A stretch of 64,000 nucleotides of DNA from WHSW01 sp963842795 (GTDB lineage: Bacteria; Actinomycetota; Thermoleophilia; Solirubrobacterales; 70-9): contig CAWJHV010000041.1 in the NCBI GenBank assembly GCA_963842795.1, forward strand, positions 1 to 64,000, read 5' to 3'. The translations under genes were made by a program, and so were the position numbers. The notes below the pieces were generated by a model. That model worked only from the letters and a program-made list of their open reading frames with translations. It did not search any database and was not told the DNA's origin. How positions within the stretch are numbered: position 1 is the first letter of the stretch; every line of letters starts with the position of its first letter. Below are positions 18,308 through 27,809 of the stretch, in pieces.

Positions 18308-19678
18308 TCAGCGAGCCCTGCCAGCGACTCTCGAGGAGCCGCGCGACGTCCTGCACCAAGCTCGACCTCGGCACCCCCGAACGCGCACGGCCGGCACGAG
18401 TGGACGGCGACGACACGCCGTCCCCGCGGCGAAGCCGAGCACCGTCGCGCTCCGCACCCCGGCCGCCACCAGCATCGGATCGGGGTCATAGACGCTCTCG
18501 CCCTCGTAGTCGTACACGACCACGGGCTCGCCGCTTCGCAGCGTCTCGCGGACGGCCGAGCGCGCCACCAGCCGCCGGTTCTGCGGCGGGCGCTTCTCCT
18601 CGGCGGCGATCAGGGCCGGCCAGCCGACCAGCGCGAGCGGCTCGACCGGCGAGTCCTCGCCGTCCGCGTAGGCGGCAATCGAGACCAGCTTCACCTCGAG
18701 CTGCTCGGCGAGCGTTGCCGCCGCGAGGCTGACCAGCTCGCCGAGGTCCGCGTCGATCGCCTTCTCCGCCAGCGCGCGCCGCGCGCGCTGGCGGTCGAGG
18801 GCCAGCGAGAGCGCGAGCTCGCGGCCGTGCCGGCGCGTGATGTCGACGAGCGTGTGCACTCGGGCCGCGGGCTCGCCGAGGTCGTCGAGCAGCCTCGTGG
18901 TCGTGACCTCGAGCCACGCGGTGCTGCCGTCGGGACGCAGCAGCGGACGGTCGCAGATGCTCGCCCCGTCGACCCGCCGGGTGCGCCCGGCGGCGCAGCG
19001 GCCGAGGAACTCGCTCAGCGGGATCCCGACGAGGTCGCGGCTCGGCCAGCCGACGAGCTCGCTGGCGGCCTGGTTCACGTAGAGGGTTCGGCCGTCGTCA
19101 TCGACCACCCAGAGTCCGGCGGCGGCGACCTCGACCAGGCCGTGGCGGAGGGGATCGAAGTCCCGCGCTCGCACCGGCTCGCCGGCAGGTAGCGGCCGCG
19201 GAACCGGCAGCGGGGCGGGCGAGGTGCGCGGGCTCCACTCCCGGGTGCCGAGCGCGACGCGGAGCTCGGCCGCGAGCCGCTCGCAATGCTCACGCTCGCG
19301 GCTGCCGTAAGGCCCAGCGATCCGGTCGCGGATCAGGATCGCCAGCGTGCCCGTGCAGACGGGGAAGGCAACCGCGTCGCCGAGCCGCTCGTCCGGCGGC
19401 AGGCCGGCCGCGGCGAGGGCGTCGCGGTCGAAGGTCGGCAGTGGCACCGGCCGCCCGCGCTCCAGCGCCTGGACGAGCCAGCCGCTCGGCCCCGGCGGCG
19501 GCGCGCCCAGGAGCGCGAGCAGCGCCCGGCAGCGGTCGTCGTCGCGATGATCGGCGGCGCGGGCGACGAGCGCGCCCGATTCGTCGGCGACGCGGATCAG
19601 ACAGCCGTCGCCGACGAGCACAGTGAATCGACGTGCCGCGTCGGAGAGCACATCATGCGCATCAGCCGGAATCGCCAC
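18308..19678 (-). CDS. GAF-PAS-GAF sensor protein B (frame disturbed near the C-terminus)
   Basis: Paralogue of sensor A, about 456 aa. An N-terminal GAF-like domain ('FTVLVGDGCLIRVADESG') is followed by a PAS domain ('AAAGLWVVDDDGRTLYVNQA', 'RDLVGIPLSEFLG') ending 'TLVDITRRHGRE', then a GAF domain ('LVSLAAATLAEQLEVKLVSI'). Between about 18440 and 18330 the GAF-like sequence jumps between all three frames ('AFGGAEVEL', then 'VQDVARLLESRW') and returns to the original frame before the TGA at 18308. The GTG at 19678 follows a GGGAG ribosome-binding site. No output domain is seen. Confidence 0.7.
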   Translation of the reverse strand: MAIPADAHDVLSDAARRFTVLVGDGCLIRVADESGALVARAADHRDDDRCRALLALLGAPPPGPSGWLVQALERGRPVPLPTFDRDALAAAGLPPDERLGDAVAFPVCTGTLAILIRDRIAGPYGSREREHCERLAAELRVALGTREWSPRTSPAPLPVPRPLPAGEPVRARDFDPLRHGLVEVAAAGLWVVDDDGRTLYVNQAASELVGWPSRDLVGIPLSEFLGRCAAGRTRRVDGASICDRPLLRPDGSTAWLEVTTTRLLDDLGEPAARVHTLVDITRRHGRELALSLALDRQRARRALAEKAIDADLGELVSLAAATLAEQLEVKLVSIAAYADGEDSPVEPLALVGWPALIAAEEKRPPQNRRLVARSAVRETLRSGEPVVVYDYEGESVYDPDPMLVAAGVRSATVLGFAAGTACRRRPLVPAVRVRGCRGRAWCRTSRGSSRVAGRAR

Positions 19679-19843
19679 TCACCATCTCCCTGAGCCGCAG
19701 CGCGAAACGGCGCTGTTTCACGTACGACCGTGTTTGTAGCACAGCAGCGACGCTCGCGCAGCCCGGCTCGCCCAGGTCATGCGCGTTGGCGGCCCCCGGC
19801 GGCGCGCCGAACTCCCCCAGAAGTGGCCGATGTTTCTCGTCTT

Positions 19844-19859
19844 GCCGGCCTGGGCCGGC
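19844..19859 (-). terminator. weak hairpin downstream of cassette 1
   Basis: GCCGGC-CTGG-GCCGGC can form a 6-bp stem about 55 bases after the stop of cassette gene 1b. No U-run follows. The rest of 19679-19913 holds no gene that I can support; it probably also carries the sensor B promoter. Confidence 0.25.
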
Positions 19860-19913
19860 GACCCCGAAGGGCCGCCGGCGATCAGGCCGGGAGCGCGAGC
19901 AACGGTCGGGGGA

Positions 19914-22625
19914 TCAGCGGCTGCCCTTCTTCTTCTTGCCCCCGCACTGCGCCTGCAGCTTGGGAGTCTGGAAGGAGGTGGCGCCGTTCTGGCCGGTCAG
20001 GGTGGCCGTGGTCTTGTACTTCTTGCCGCCCTTCTTGCAGAGCTTCTTGGAGTTCGCCAGAAGGCCGTCGGCGTTCAGGTCGAGCTTGAAGTCTGAGATC
20101 GGGACGTCGGGGACGAGCTCGAAGGTGTTCTGGATCGCCCCGCCGGCATCGGTGTCGATCTTGCCGACCAGGTCGATCTCCACCTGGCCGTTCAGATCGG
20201 CGACCAGGTCGGGGACCGGGTTGTCGGAGGCGCGCAGATAGACCGGGCCCGAGAGCGGCTCGTTAAGCAGCGGCGTGATCGCCGTCGCCTGTCCGTAGAC
20301 CGAGCCCGCCGGGCACTGGTTGGCCGCGTACTGCTCGCGGGTGCAGATCGTCTGGATGTTGTCCTGGTCGAGCAGCAGGACCTTCGGCAGGCGCAGGACG
20401 ACCGAGTCGATGTTGGCGTCGCCGGGGTTGGCGAGCACCTGGGCCTCGAAGGCCGGGTTGGCAGAGCGCTTGGTCGCCGCCTTGCCGCCGAGGATCGTGG
20501 TCTTCATCTGGGGCGCGAAGCCCAGCGCCCCGCAGCCCGCCATCTGGAAGTGCTGGCTCAGTGCCGCGGTGGCGCCCGAGGAGCCGGCGACCGACGCCGT
20601 GACCTGCTTGGCCGCGCACGAGGTCGGGCTGGTCATAAAGCCCGCCCGGTCGATCGACAGGGCGATCTGCTTGAGGCGCAGCGGGATCCCGGAGAGGATC
20701 TGGGGGATCGGGTCGCTGACCACCCGCAGGTGGGCGTCGAGCGGGTCGACGAAGACCGCCGCGCGCACGACCACGGTGCCGAGGTCGAAGATCCCGGCCT
20801 GGGCGGGGACGACGATCGACAGCGACAGCGGGGCGCCCGCGTAGGGGCCGGCGATGTAGACCGAGCCGCCGCTGATCTGGAACGGGTTGGTGCCGGCGCC
20901 GACCTTGGCCGAGACCGAGCCGACCCGCGAGTCCGCGCCGCAGGTGCCGGTGGCCGCCTGGGCCTCGGCGCACTGCGGGGCCGAGGCCAACACGGCCGAG
21001 ACGCCCTCGGGCAGGGTGGCGTCGATCGCCGAGATCTCCTGGCTGCCGTCGGGACGGCTGACCGCGAGGTTGAAGGGGCTCGAGGAGCCCGCGGCGGGGT
21101 TGACGACCCCCGAGATCAGGCTGGGCGTAAACGGACGGGTCGCCGCCGAGGAGGCGCACGGTCCGCCGTTGGCGCCCGAGGTGATCGAGAACGAGTCGCT
21201 GAGCTCGGTCGGCGGGTTGCCGCTCCACGGCGTCAGCGACGCCGACGCGGTCTTGGTCCCGCAGGTCTGGGGGGTGGCCAGCACGGACCGCGGCCCGCCG
21301 AAGAAGTTCAACCCGAAGTGGCTGAACGGCAGCTGCGGCGCGTTGTCGATCGTCGTCGTCACCTGCCCGGTCTGCGGGTCGGGGGCCACCTCGCCGGCGA
21401 GCTTGACCGTCACGCCGCCGCCCTCGGCGACCAGATAGATCGCGATCAGGTCGCCGAACGGGTTCGCGTTCGGGGTCGCGACGTAGATCGAGCCCTGCAG
21501 CGGATCGGGCTGCAGCGGGCTCGCGATCTCGACCGAGCCGACCTTCGAGGAGGCCGGGCACGAGACCGGGTTGGTGTTGGCGAGGCCGAACTGGCCCTGG
21601 GTGCAGCCGGCGAGCCCGGAGGCCGCCGCGGGGTTGACCGTCGTGCCCTCGGGCAGGGTGACCTCAGCGGTCCTCAGATTCGCCTGCGCGATCCCGGTCG
21701 GGTTCTGCGGCTGGGGCACGTCGACGTCCACGGAGAGCCCGCTCGGTGTGTCCGCCGCCGTCTGGGCCGCCTGCACGTCGACCGAGGGGTCAAAGGGCAC
21801 CGCGTCGCAGCCGTCCGCGCCCACCGGGGTGGTCGAGTTGCGCTGCTCGAAGGCGCCGTTCTGCCACGAGTTGGCGCGCAGGCGGGTGGTCACCGGGCCG
21901 GTGCACGAGGTCGGGTTGGTAAGGAACGGCAGCTGGGGGGCCTGGGCGGGGCAGAGAATCGCCGGGTCGGGGTCCTGCAGGCACTGACCGCGATCGGCGT
22001 CATGAGCCGGATCCGCCGGCACGCCCCAGAAGGTCAGCTCGGTGCCGGTCAGGGGTAGCGCCTGGGAGATGTTCGGGATCCGCACCGTGAGCCCGCCGTC
22101 GGGCCGCACCGACGCGTTGATGTAGACGGGCGGGATCAGGGCGATGAAGCCGAACTGGGCCGGGACGCCCTCTGGCGGCTCGAGGTTGTAGACGGGGGTC
22201 GTCAAGTTCAGGCCGAGGCCTGTCTTGAGCGTCGTCACCCCGACCTGGGTGTTGATGGGGCAGCCGCCCGGGACCGCATTGGTGATCTGATCGCGCGTGC
22301 ACTGGGGGGCGTTCTGGGGGTTGCCGACCAGGCCCGCGGGCAGGTCGACCTGGACGTTGCGCACGCTCTCGTCCGGAACGATGAACGGGTCGGCTGGGGG
22401 GACGTTGGGCACCTGGTGGGTTCGGAAGTTGATGTCGGTGAAGGCCTCGAACGGGTGGCCGCCGGCCTGGGTGAACGGGTCGCCGTTTTGGTCGCGAACC
22501 TCGGCAGTGAAGTTCTGCAGCAGGGCGGCGCCCGCGAACGAGGGCAGGGCGAAGAACGCCAGCGCGGCGAGGGCGATCGCTCCGGCGAGCCGGGCGGTCT
22601 TTCGCTTCGGGTGGCGGTCGGACAT
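19914..22625 (-). CDS. cassette 1 gene b: secreted four-module Cys-repeat protein
   Basis: About 903 aa. The start at 22625 follows GGAGG at an ideal 6-base spacing; signal peptide to about residue 33 ('LAGAIALAALAFFALPSFAG'). The body contains four related modules beginning near 'PQCTRDQI', 'AGCTQGQF', 'PQCAEAQA' and 'TICTREQY'. Each has a second Cys and 'VG' 12-18 residues later, and most contain 'PL.G.VY.A' or a related strand and a late 'P.SC/P.TC'. This implies disulfide-bonded beta domains outside the membrane. The C-terminus is Lys/Gly-rich ('CGGKKKKGSR'). It is intact here. It follows gene 1a by 62 bp. A surface role is inferred; molecular function unknown. Confidence 0.8.
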   Translation of the reverse strand: MSDRHPKRKTARLAGAIALAALAFFALPSFAGAALLQNFTAEVRDQNGDPFTQAGGHPFEAFTDINFRTHQVPNVPPADPFIVPDESVRNVQVDLPAGLVGNPQNAPQCTRDQITNAVPGGCPINTQVGVTTLKTGLGLNLTTPVYNLEPPEGVPAQFGFIALIPPVYINASVRPDGGLTVRIPNISQALPLTGTELTFWGVPADPAHDADRGQCLQDPDPAILCPAQAPQLPFLTNPTSCTGPVTTRLRANSWQNGAFEQRNSTTPVGADGCDAVPFDPSVDVQAAQTAADTPSGLSVDVDVPQPQNPTGIAQANLRTAEVTLPEGTTVNPAAASGLAGCTQGQFGLANTNPVSCPASSKVGSVEIASPLQPDPLQGSIYVATPNANPFGDLIAIYLVAEGGGVTVKLAGEVAPDPQTGQVTTTIDNAPQLPFSHFGLNFFGGPRSVLATPQTCGTKTASASLTPWSGNPPTELSDSFSITSGANGGPCASSAATRPFTPSLISGVVNPAAGSSSPFNLAVSRPDGSQEISAIDATLPEGVSAVLASAPQCAEAQAATGTCGADSRVGSVSAKVGAGTNPFQISGGSVYIAGPYAGAPLSLSIVVPAQAGIFDLGTVVVRAAVFVDPLDAHLRVVSDPIPQILSGIPLRLKQIALSIDRAGFMTSPTSCAAKQVTASVAGSSGATAALSQHFQMAGCGALGFAPQMKTTILGGKAATKRSANPAFEAQVLANPGDANIDSVVLRLPKVLLLDQDNIQTICTREQYAANQCPAGSVYGQATAITPLLNEPLSGPVYLRASDNPVPDLVADLNGQVEIDLVGKIDTDAGGAIQNTFELVPDVPISDFKLDLNADGLLANSKKLCKKGGKKYKTTATLTGQNGATSFQTPKLQAQCGGKKKKGSR
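19917..21102. repeat. 1186-bp identical block, copy 1 (of 3)
   Basis: This stretch, covering modules 3-4 of cassette gene b, reads the same as 25035-26220 and 30155-31340, with equal length in all three. Immediately beyond it copy 3 diverges sharply, while copies 1 and 2 stay alike for about another 78 bp. The block boundary coincides with the start of module 3, which suggests gene conversion or recent duplication limited to the 3' half. Confidence 0.85.
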
Positions 22626-22687
22626 CGTTGCCTCCGTGTTGATCTCGTCTGTGTGGGCCGTCATCGGTGTGGTCTTGGCGGCGTCCA

Positions 22688-24807
22688 TCAGGCGTTGTGG
22701 CACTCGTTGGCGGTCTGCTTGTCTTCCTTGGCCTGCTGCTTGGCCTGCTTGGCCTTCTTCTTGGCCTTCTTGATCTTCTTCTTCGCGGCGCCGCTTCTTC
22801 TTGAGCTGCTTGACCTTCTGCTTCTTCTGCTTTGCCTTGGCGGCTGATCTTGCTCGCCTTCTGGTCGAAGGAGCTGCAGTCGGGGCCGGCGCCCGGGGGC
22901 TCTGAGCCGGTCACCGCCGCGCTGCCCGGATTGGCCGGGTCGACGTTCGGCGGCAGCGGCGGCTTGCACTCCTCACCCACGCACGGGGGCGGGGGCGGGG
23001 GCGGGTTCTGGCTTGCCAGTCCACCGCCGACCCGCGCGTCGTACAGGTCGACCGAGTTGTCGGTGTCGACCCCCACCAGCCGCTCGCGGGTCAGGAAGAA
23101 CGCGTCGTTGCCGCTCGGCGAGGCGTCGACGAAGGACGAATTCGACGGGCTCTGGCCACTGGAGACCAGATGCAGCGCGCCCTCGTCCCACATGTAGGCG
23201 TCGAACTTGCCGTTCGTGTCGGCGCCCAGCAGGCGCTCGGGCGAGACGAAGAACGCCGTCGAGCCGTCCGCGGACAGGTTGCGGTGCTCGTAGTCCGCCA
23301 AACCACCGAACGAGATGCTGCCGGGCGGCTGCAGGATGGCCGCGTCCGCGGTCGCAGGCACGCCGTTCGGGCGGCAGGAGATGCACTCGAAGGAGTCGCC
23401 TGCGAGGTCGTAGACGTAGAACTCCATGAACCCGGCGTTGTCGTAACCGAGCTGCGGGGCCCGCGAGCTGAACAGCAGCGCCGAGCCGCTCGGATTCACG
23501 CGTCCGGTCTTCTGGGTGTCCAGGGCCCAGTTCAGCGTGTCGCCGAAGCCCGGGTCGAGGGCCGTGATGAAGGTCGTCGTCGCTCCGTCGCGGACGTAGA
23601 GGTTGAGCCCGGGGTCGGCGGCGCCGGGCGCGAGCTGCCCGTTCGCCGCGAAGTAGACGCGGGTGCCGCTGTCGTTGACGCCGATCACGCCCTGGACGCC
23701 GGCGCCGTCGGGATCGCCCGTGGTGAGATCGACGAGGGCCCCGCTGTCGACGTCATAGCGGTAGAGGTCGGGAATCCCGGGCTCGGCCTGGGAGTTGTTG
23801 GTCAGCTTCTCGCCGCTGGTGAAGTAGACGAAGTCGCCGTCCGGCGTCGCGTACTGGTAGGTCTTGTCCTGCGGGCCGTTGGGATCGGGGTTGGTGCGCT
23901 GCGACTCGGAGACGTGGTCGGTCGAGGCGCGGTCCAGGCGCACGTAGACCTCCGGCGGACCAGCGCCGAAGCCGCTCGTCCAGAAGATCCGCGAGCCGTC
24001 GTCGGAGACCGTGTTGAAGCCCGGGGCGAAGTTGGGGCTACCTACGAACCCGCCCGTTGGGGACGAGGTGCCGTCCGGCAGCACGGAGACCAGCTCGACG
24101 TCGCGGTTGCCCGTACTGGCGTACGCGTTGGTCACGAGCGGCGTCGACGGGGGGCCCTCGGTGACGGGCATCGGCGGGTCGGAGGAGAAGTTGTAGCCCA
24201 CGATCGAGAGGTCCTCGGATCCGCCGGCGTAGGTCGGGGCGGTCGGGGTCTGCGAGCCCAGCGGAGGCGCAGGCTGGCCGAAGCTGAGGGTGTCGGTGGT
24301 TCCATCCGGGTTGCGCCGGTACGTGTTCGCGGTGCCCGGCGTGCTGCCGTCGAAGGCCGGGTCGCCGGCGGCGTAGCTGAAGATCGTCGTGTCGAGATCG
24401 TCGGAGAGTTGATTGAAGAGCGAGGCGCCCAGGCCGGCCGAGGTGACCAGTGAGGGCGACACCGACTCCGTGACCCAGTCTGTGGCCCCGCGGGTCGAGA
24501 CGAACTCGGTCACCAGCCCGCCGCCCTCGCTGTCGCCGAAGGCGCCGAAGCTGGCGTAAGCGGCTGCGTTGCCGCTGACGGCCGCCTTGTCGAAACCCTG
24601 CAGGATGTCCTGGCCGTCCTTGTCGGCCGGCGAGACCTTCTCGTAGCCGCGGCCGGGCGGCAGAGCGGAGGCGAGTGGCGCCAGCGCGCCGAGCATGGCG
24701 AGGCCGAGGATGAGCCACAGGGTCGCGCGCATGAGGCTGCGGTCTCTCCCGCCAGAGCCGGGTGTCGCGTCGAGGGCCTGCACGAAGCTTCGGGCGTCTG
24801 CGCTCAT
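22688..24807 (-). CDS. cassette 1 gene a: secreted beta-propeller-like protein with Lys-rich tail (two frame breaks)
   Basis: The start at 24807 follows AGGAAG. The signal segment 'LILGLAMLGALAPLASALP' is followed by the family signature 'GRGYEKVSPADKDGQDI'. The body carries PD40-like blades ('VSDDGSRIFWTS', 'TPDGDFVYFTSGEKLT', 'VNDSGTRVYFAANGQLAPGA', 'LSADGSTAFFVSPERLLG'). A Pro/Cys stalk ('NPPPPPPPCVGEECKPP') then leads to 'GAGPDCSSFDQKAS' and a Lys/Ala/Gln-rich tail. Compared with intact copy 3, this copy has an extra base near 22848 and another near 22793, which scramble the tail. Exported; adhesin, binding or scaffold role is only inference. Confidence 0.75.
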
Positions 24808-24855
24808 CTGCTGGCTTCCTTTCGCCTCAGGGTCTGGTGAGCCACCGTCCACGGG

Positions 24856-24885
24856 ATCATAAACATAGATGTCTTTTCATGTCAA
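24856..24885 (-). promoter_or_regulatory. sigma70-type promoter of cassette 1
   Basis: On the minus strand TTGACA (24885-24880) and TATGAT (24861-24856) are separated by 18 bp, a near-consensus housekeeping promoter about 49 bases before the start of gene 1a. Two other copies of this promoter precede cassettes 2 and 3. All share 'AGAC' or 'AGACG' in the spacer and 'TGTT' directly before the -10. Confidence 0.8.
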
Positions 24886-24971
24886 GGGAAAGGCACCGGA
24901 TTCCCCGTGTGCGGGGGCTATTGCTCGACCACGGAGTGAAAGAACGCTCCGTTTGCGAGCAAGACCTGAAG

Positions 24972-25006
24972 GGCGTGCCGGCGGCGATCCTGGCCACCGG
25001 CACGCC
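24972..25006 (-). terminator. hairpin after cassette 2
   Basis: GGCGTGCCGG and CCGGCACGCC form a perfect 10-bp stem around a 15-base loop, 26-60 bases after the TAG of gene 2b. The same element recurs after cassette 3 at 30092-30126. There is no clear U-run, so it may be an intrinsic terminator of high-GC type or an RNA-stabilising end. Confidence 0.5.
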
Positions 25007-25031
25007 GGCCCTCCTCAGGACGCAGAGCGCT

Positions 25032-27747
25032 CTAGCGGCTGCCCTTCTTCTTCTTGCCCCCGCACTGCGCCTGCAGCTTGGGAGTCTGGAAGGAGGTGGC
25101 GCCGTTCTGGCCGGTCAGGGTGGCCGTGGTCTTGTACTTCTTGCCGCCCTTCTTGCAGAGCTTCTTGGAGTTCGCCAGAAGGCCGTCGGCGTTCAGGTCG
25201 AGCTTGAAGTCTGAGATCGGGACGTCGGGGACGAGCTCGAAGGTGTTCTGGATCGCCCCGCCGGCATCGGTGTCGATCTTGCCGACCAGGTCGATCTCCA
25301 CCTGGCCGTTCAGATCGGCGACCAGGTCGGGGACCGGGTTGTCGGAGGCGCGCAGATAGACCGGGCCCGAGAGCGGCTCGTTAAGCAGCGGCGTGATCGC
25401 CGTCGCCTGTCCGTAGACCGAGCCCGCCGGGCACTGGTTGGCCGCGTACTGCTCGCGGGTGCAGATCGTCTGGATGTTGTCCTGGTCGAGCAGCAGGACC
25501 TTCGGCAGGCGCAGGACGACCGAGTCGATGTTGGCGTCGCCGGGGTTGGCGAGCACCTGGGCCTCGAAGGCCGGGTTGGCAGAGCGCTTGGTCGCCGCCT
25601 TGCCGCCGAGGATCGTGGTCTTCATCTGGGGCGCGAAGCCCAGCGCCCCGCAGCCCGCCATCTGGAAGTGCTGGCTCAGTGCCGCGGTGGCGCCCGAGGA
25701 GCCGGCGACCGACGCCGTGACCTGCTTGGCCGCGCACGAGGTCGGGCTGGTCATAAAGCCCGCCCGGTCGATCGACAGGGCGATCTGCTTGAGGCGCAGC
25801 GGGATCCCGGAGAGGATCTGGGGGATCGGGTCGCTGACCACCCGCAGGTGGGCGTCGAGCGGGTCGACGAAGACCGCCGCGCGCACGACCACGGTGCCGA
25901 GGTCGAAGATCCCGGCCTGGGCGGGGACGACGATCGACAGCGACAGCGGGGCGCCCGCGTAGGGGCCGGCGATGTAGACCGAGCCGCCGCTGATCTGGAA
26001 CGGGTTGGTGCCGGCGCCGACCTTGGCCGAGACCGAGCCGACCCGCGAGTCCGCGCCGCAGGTGCCGGTGGCCGCCTGGGCCTCGGCGCACTGCGGGGCC
26101 GAGGCCAACACGGCCGAGACGCCCTCGGGCAGGGTGGCGTCGATCGCCGAGATCTCCTGGCTGCCGTCGGGACGGCTGACCGCGAGGTTGAAGGGGCTCG
26201 AGGAGCCCGCGGCGGGGTTGACGACCCCCGAGATCAGGCTGGGCGTAAACGGACGGGTCGCCGCCGAGGAGGCGCACGGTCCGCCGTTGGCGCCCGAGCT
26301 GATCGAGAACGAGTCGCGTGAGCTCGGTCGGCGGGTTGCCGCTCCACGGCGTCAGCGACGCCGAAGCGGTCTTGGTCCCGCAGGTCTGGGGGGTTGCCAA
26401 GGGGGCCCGTGAGCCTCCCTTGAAGTCGAGGCTGAAGCGCGAGAACGGCAGCTGCGGGGCGTTGTCGATCGTCGTCGTCACCTGCCCGGTCTGCGGGTCG
26501 GTCTCGATCTGGCCCGCGAGCTTCACCGTCACTCCGCCGCCGGACGCGACGAGGTAGATCGCGAGCAGGCTGCCGAACGGGTTCGCGTTCGGGGTCGCCT
26601 GATAGATCGCGCCCTGGAGCGGTGCCGGTTGCAGCGGGCTGGCGATCTCCACGTCGCCGATCTTGGATGCGTCCGGGCAGCTCGGCGGATCGGTGTCGTT
26701 CAGGCCGACCTGGCCCACGGTGCAGCCGGCCAGCCCGGCTGCGACCGACGGGTTGATCGTCGTGCCCGCGGGCAGCGTGACCTCGGCCGTCTTCAGGTTC
26801 GCCTGTGCGATCCCGGTCGGGTTCTGGGGCTGGGGCACGTTGACGTCGACCGAGATCGCGGTCGGGCTGTCAGAGCTGGTCGCCGAGGACTGCACGTCAA
26901 CCGTGGGATCGAAGGGCACGTCCTCGCACCCGTCGGCGCCCACCGGGGTGGTCGAGTTGCGCTGCTCGAAGGCGCCGTTCTGCCACGAGTTGGCGCGCAG
27001 GCGGGTGGTCACCGGGCCGACACACGAGGTCGGGTTGGTTAGGAACGGGAGCCGGTCGGCCTGCGACGGGCAGAGGTCGGGCGGGTCGGGCGGGTTGGTC
27101 GGCGTCTGCAGGCACGCCCCGCGCTCGTCGTCATGCGCCGGGTCGGCAGGGACACCCCAGAAGGTCAGGCTGGTGCCGGTCAGCGGCAGGGCCTGGGAGA
27201 TGTTGGGGATCGTCACCCGCAGGCCGCCGTCGGGACGCACCGAGGCGTTCAGGAACACGCGGGGGATCAGGGGGACGAACGCGAACTGCGCCGGCACCCC
27301 GGGCGGCGGCTTCATGTTCCACACCGGGAATGGAGCCTCGACCCCGTTGACCTTGAGGGTCGTCGTCCCGACCTGGGTGTTGTCCGGGCACGCACCCAGG
27401 CCCTGGTTGATCTGATCGCGCGTGCATTGCGGGATGTTCTGGGGGTTGCCGACCAGGCCCGCGGGCAGGTCGACCTGGACGGTGCGCACGCTCTCATCGG
27501 GCACCGGCATCGGGTTCAGCGGATCGGGACTCGTGTCGTGCTGGCGGAAGTTGATGTCGGTGAAGGCCTCGAACGGGTGGCCGCCGGCCTGGGTGAACGG
27601 GTCGCCGTTTTGGTCGCGAACCTCGGCAGTGAAGTTCTGCAGCAGGGCGGCGCCCGCGAACGAGGGCAGGGCGAAGAACGCCAGCGCGGCGAGGGCGATC
27701 GCTCCGGCGAGCCGGGCGGTCTTTCGCTTCGGGTGGCGGTCGGACAT
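25032..27747 (-). CDS. cassette 2 gene b: secreted four-module Cys-repeat protein (one frame break)
   Basis: Paralogue of gene 1b with the same signal peptide and ribosome-binding site (start 27747). Modules 1-2 differ clearly from copy 1 (for example 'TPVYNLEPPEGVPAQ' is replaced by 'FPVWNMKPPPGVPAQ'), while modules 3-4 are identical. Near 26317 the text GTCGCGTGAGC has one base more than copy 1's GTCGCTGAGC, breaking the frame just upstream of the identical block. If real, the break truncates modules 3-4. Confidence 0.75.
25035..26220. repeat. 1186-bp identical block, copy 2
   Basis: The counterpart of 19917-21102 and 30155-31340. Identity with copy 3 also continues downstream of the gene through the hairpin region to about 24946, whereas copy 1 lacks that part; this shows that copies 2 and 3 share a longer duplicated segment at this end. 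Confidence 0.85.
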
Positions 27748-27809
27748 CGTTGCCTCCGTGTTGATCTCGTCTGTGTGGGCCGTCATCGGTGTGGTCTTGG
27801 CGGCGTCCA

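Noticed and set aside
13470..19678. Prophage or integrative element beside the regulators
   Set aside because: No integrase, structural phage genes or attachment-site repeats are seen; the tRNA at 1-70 has no duplicated 3' end in the window.
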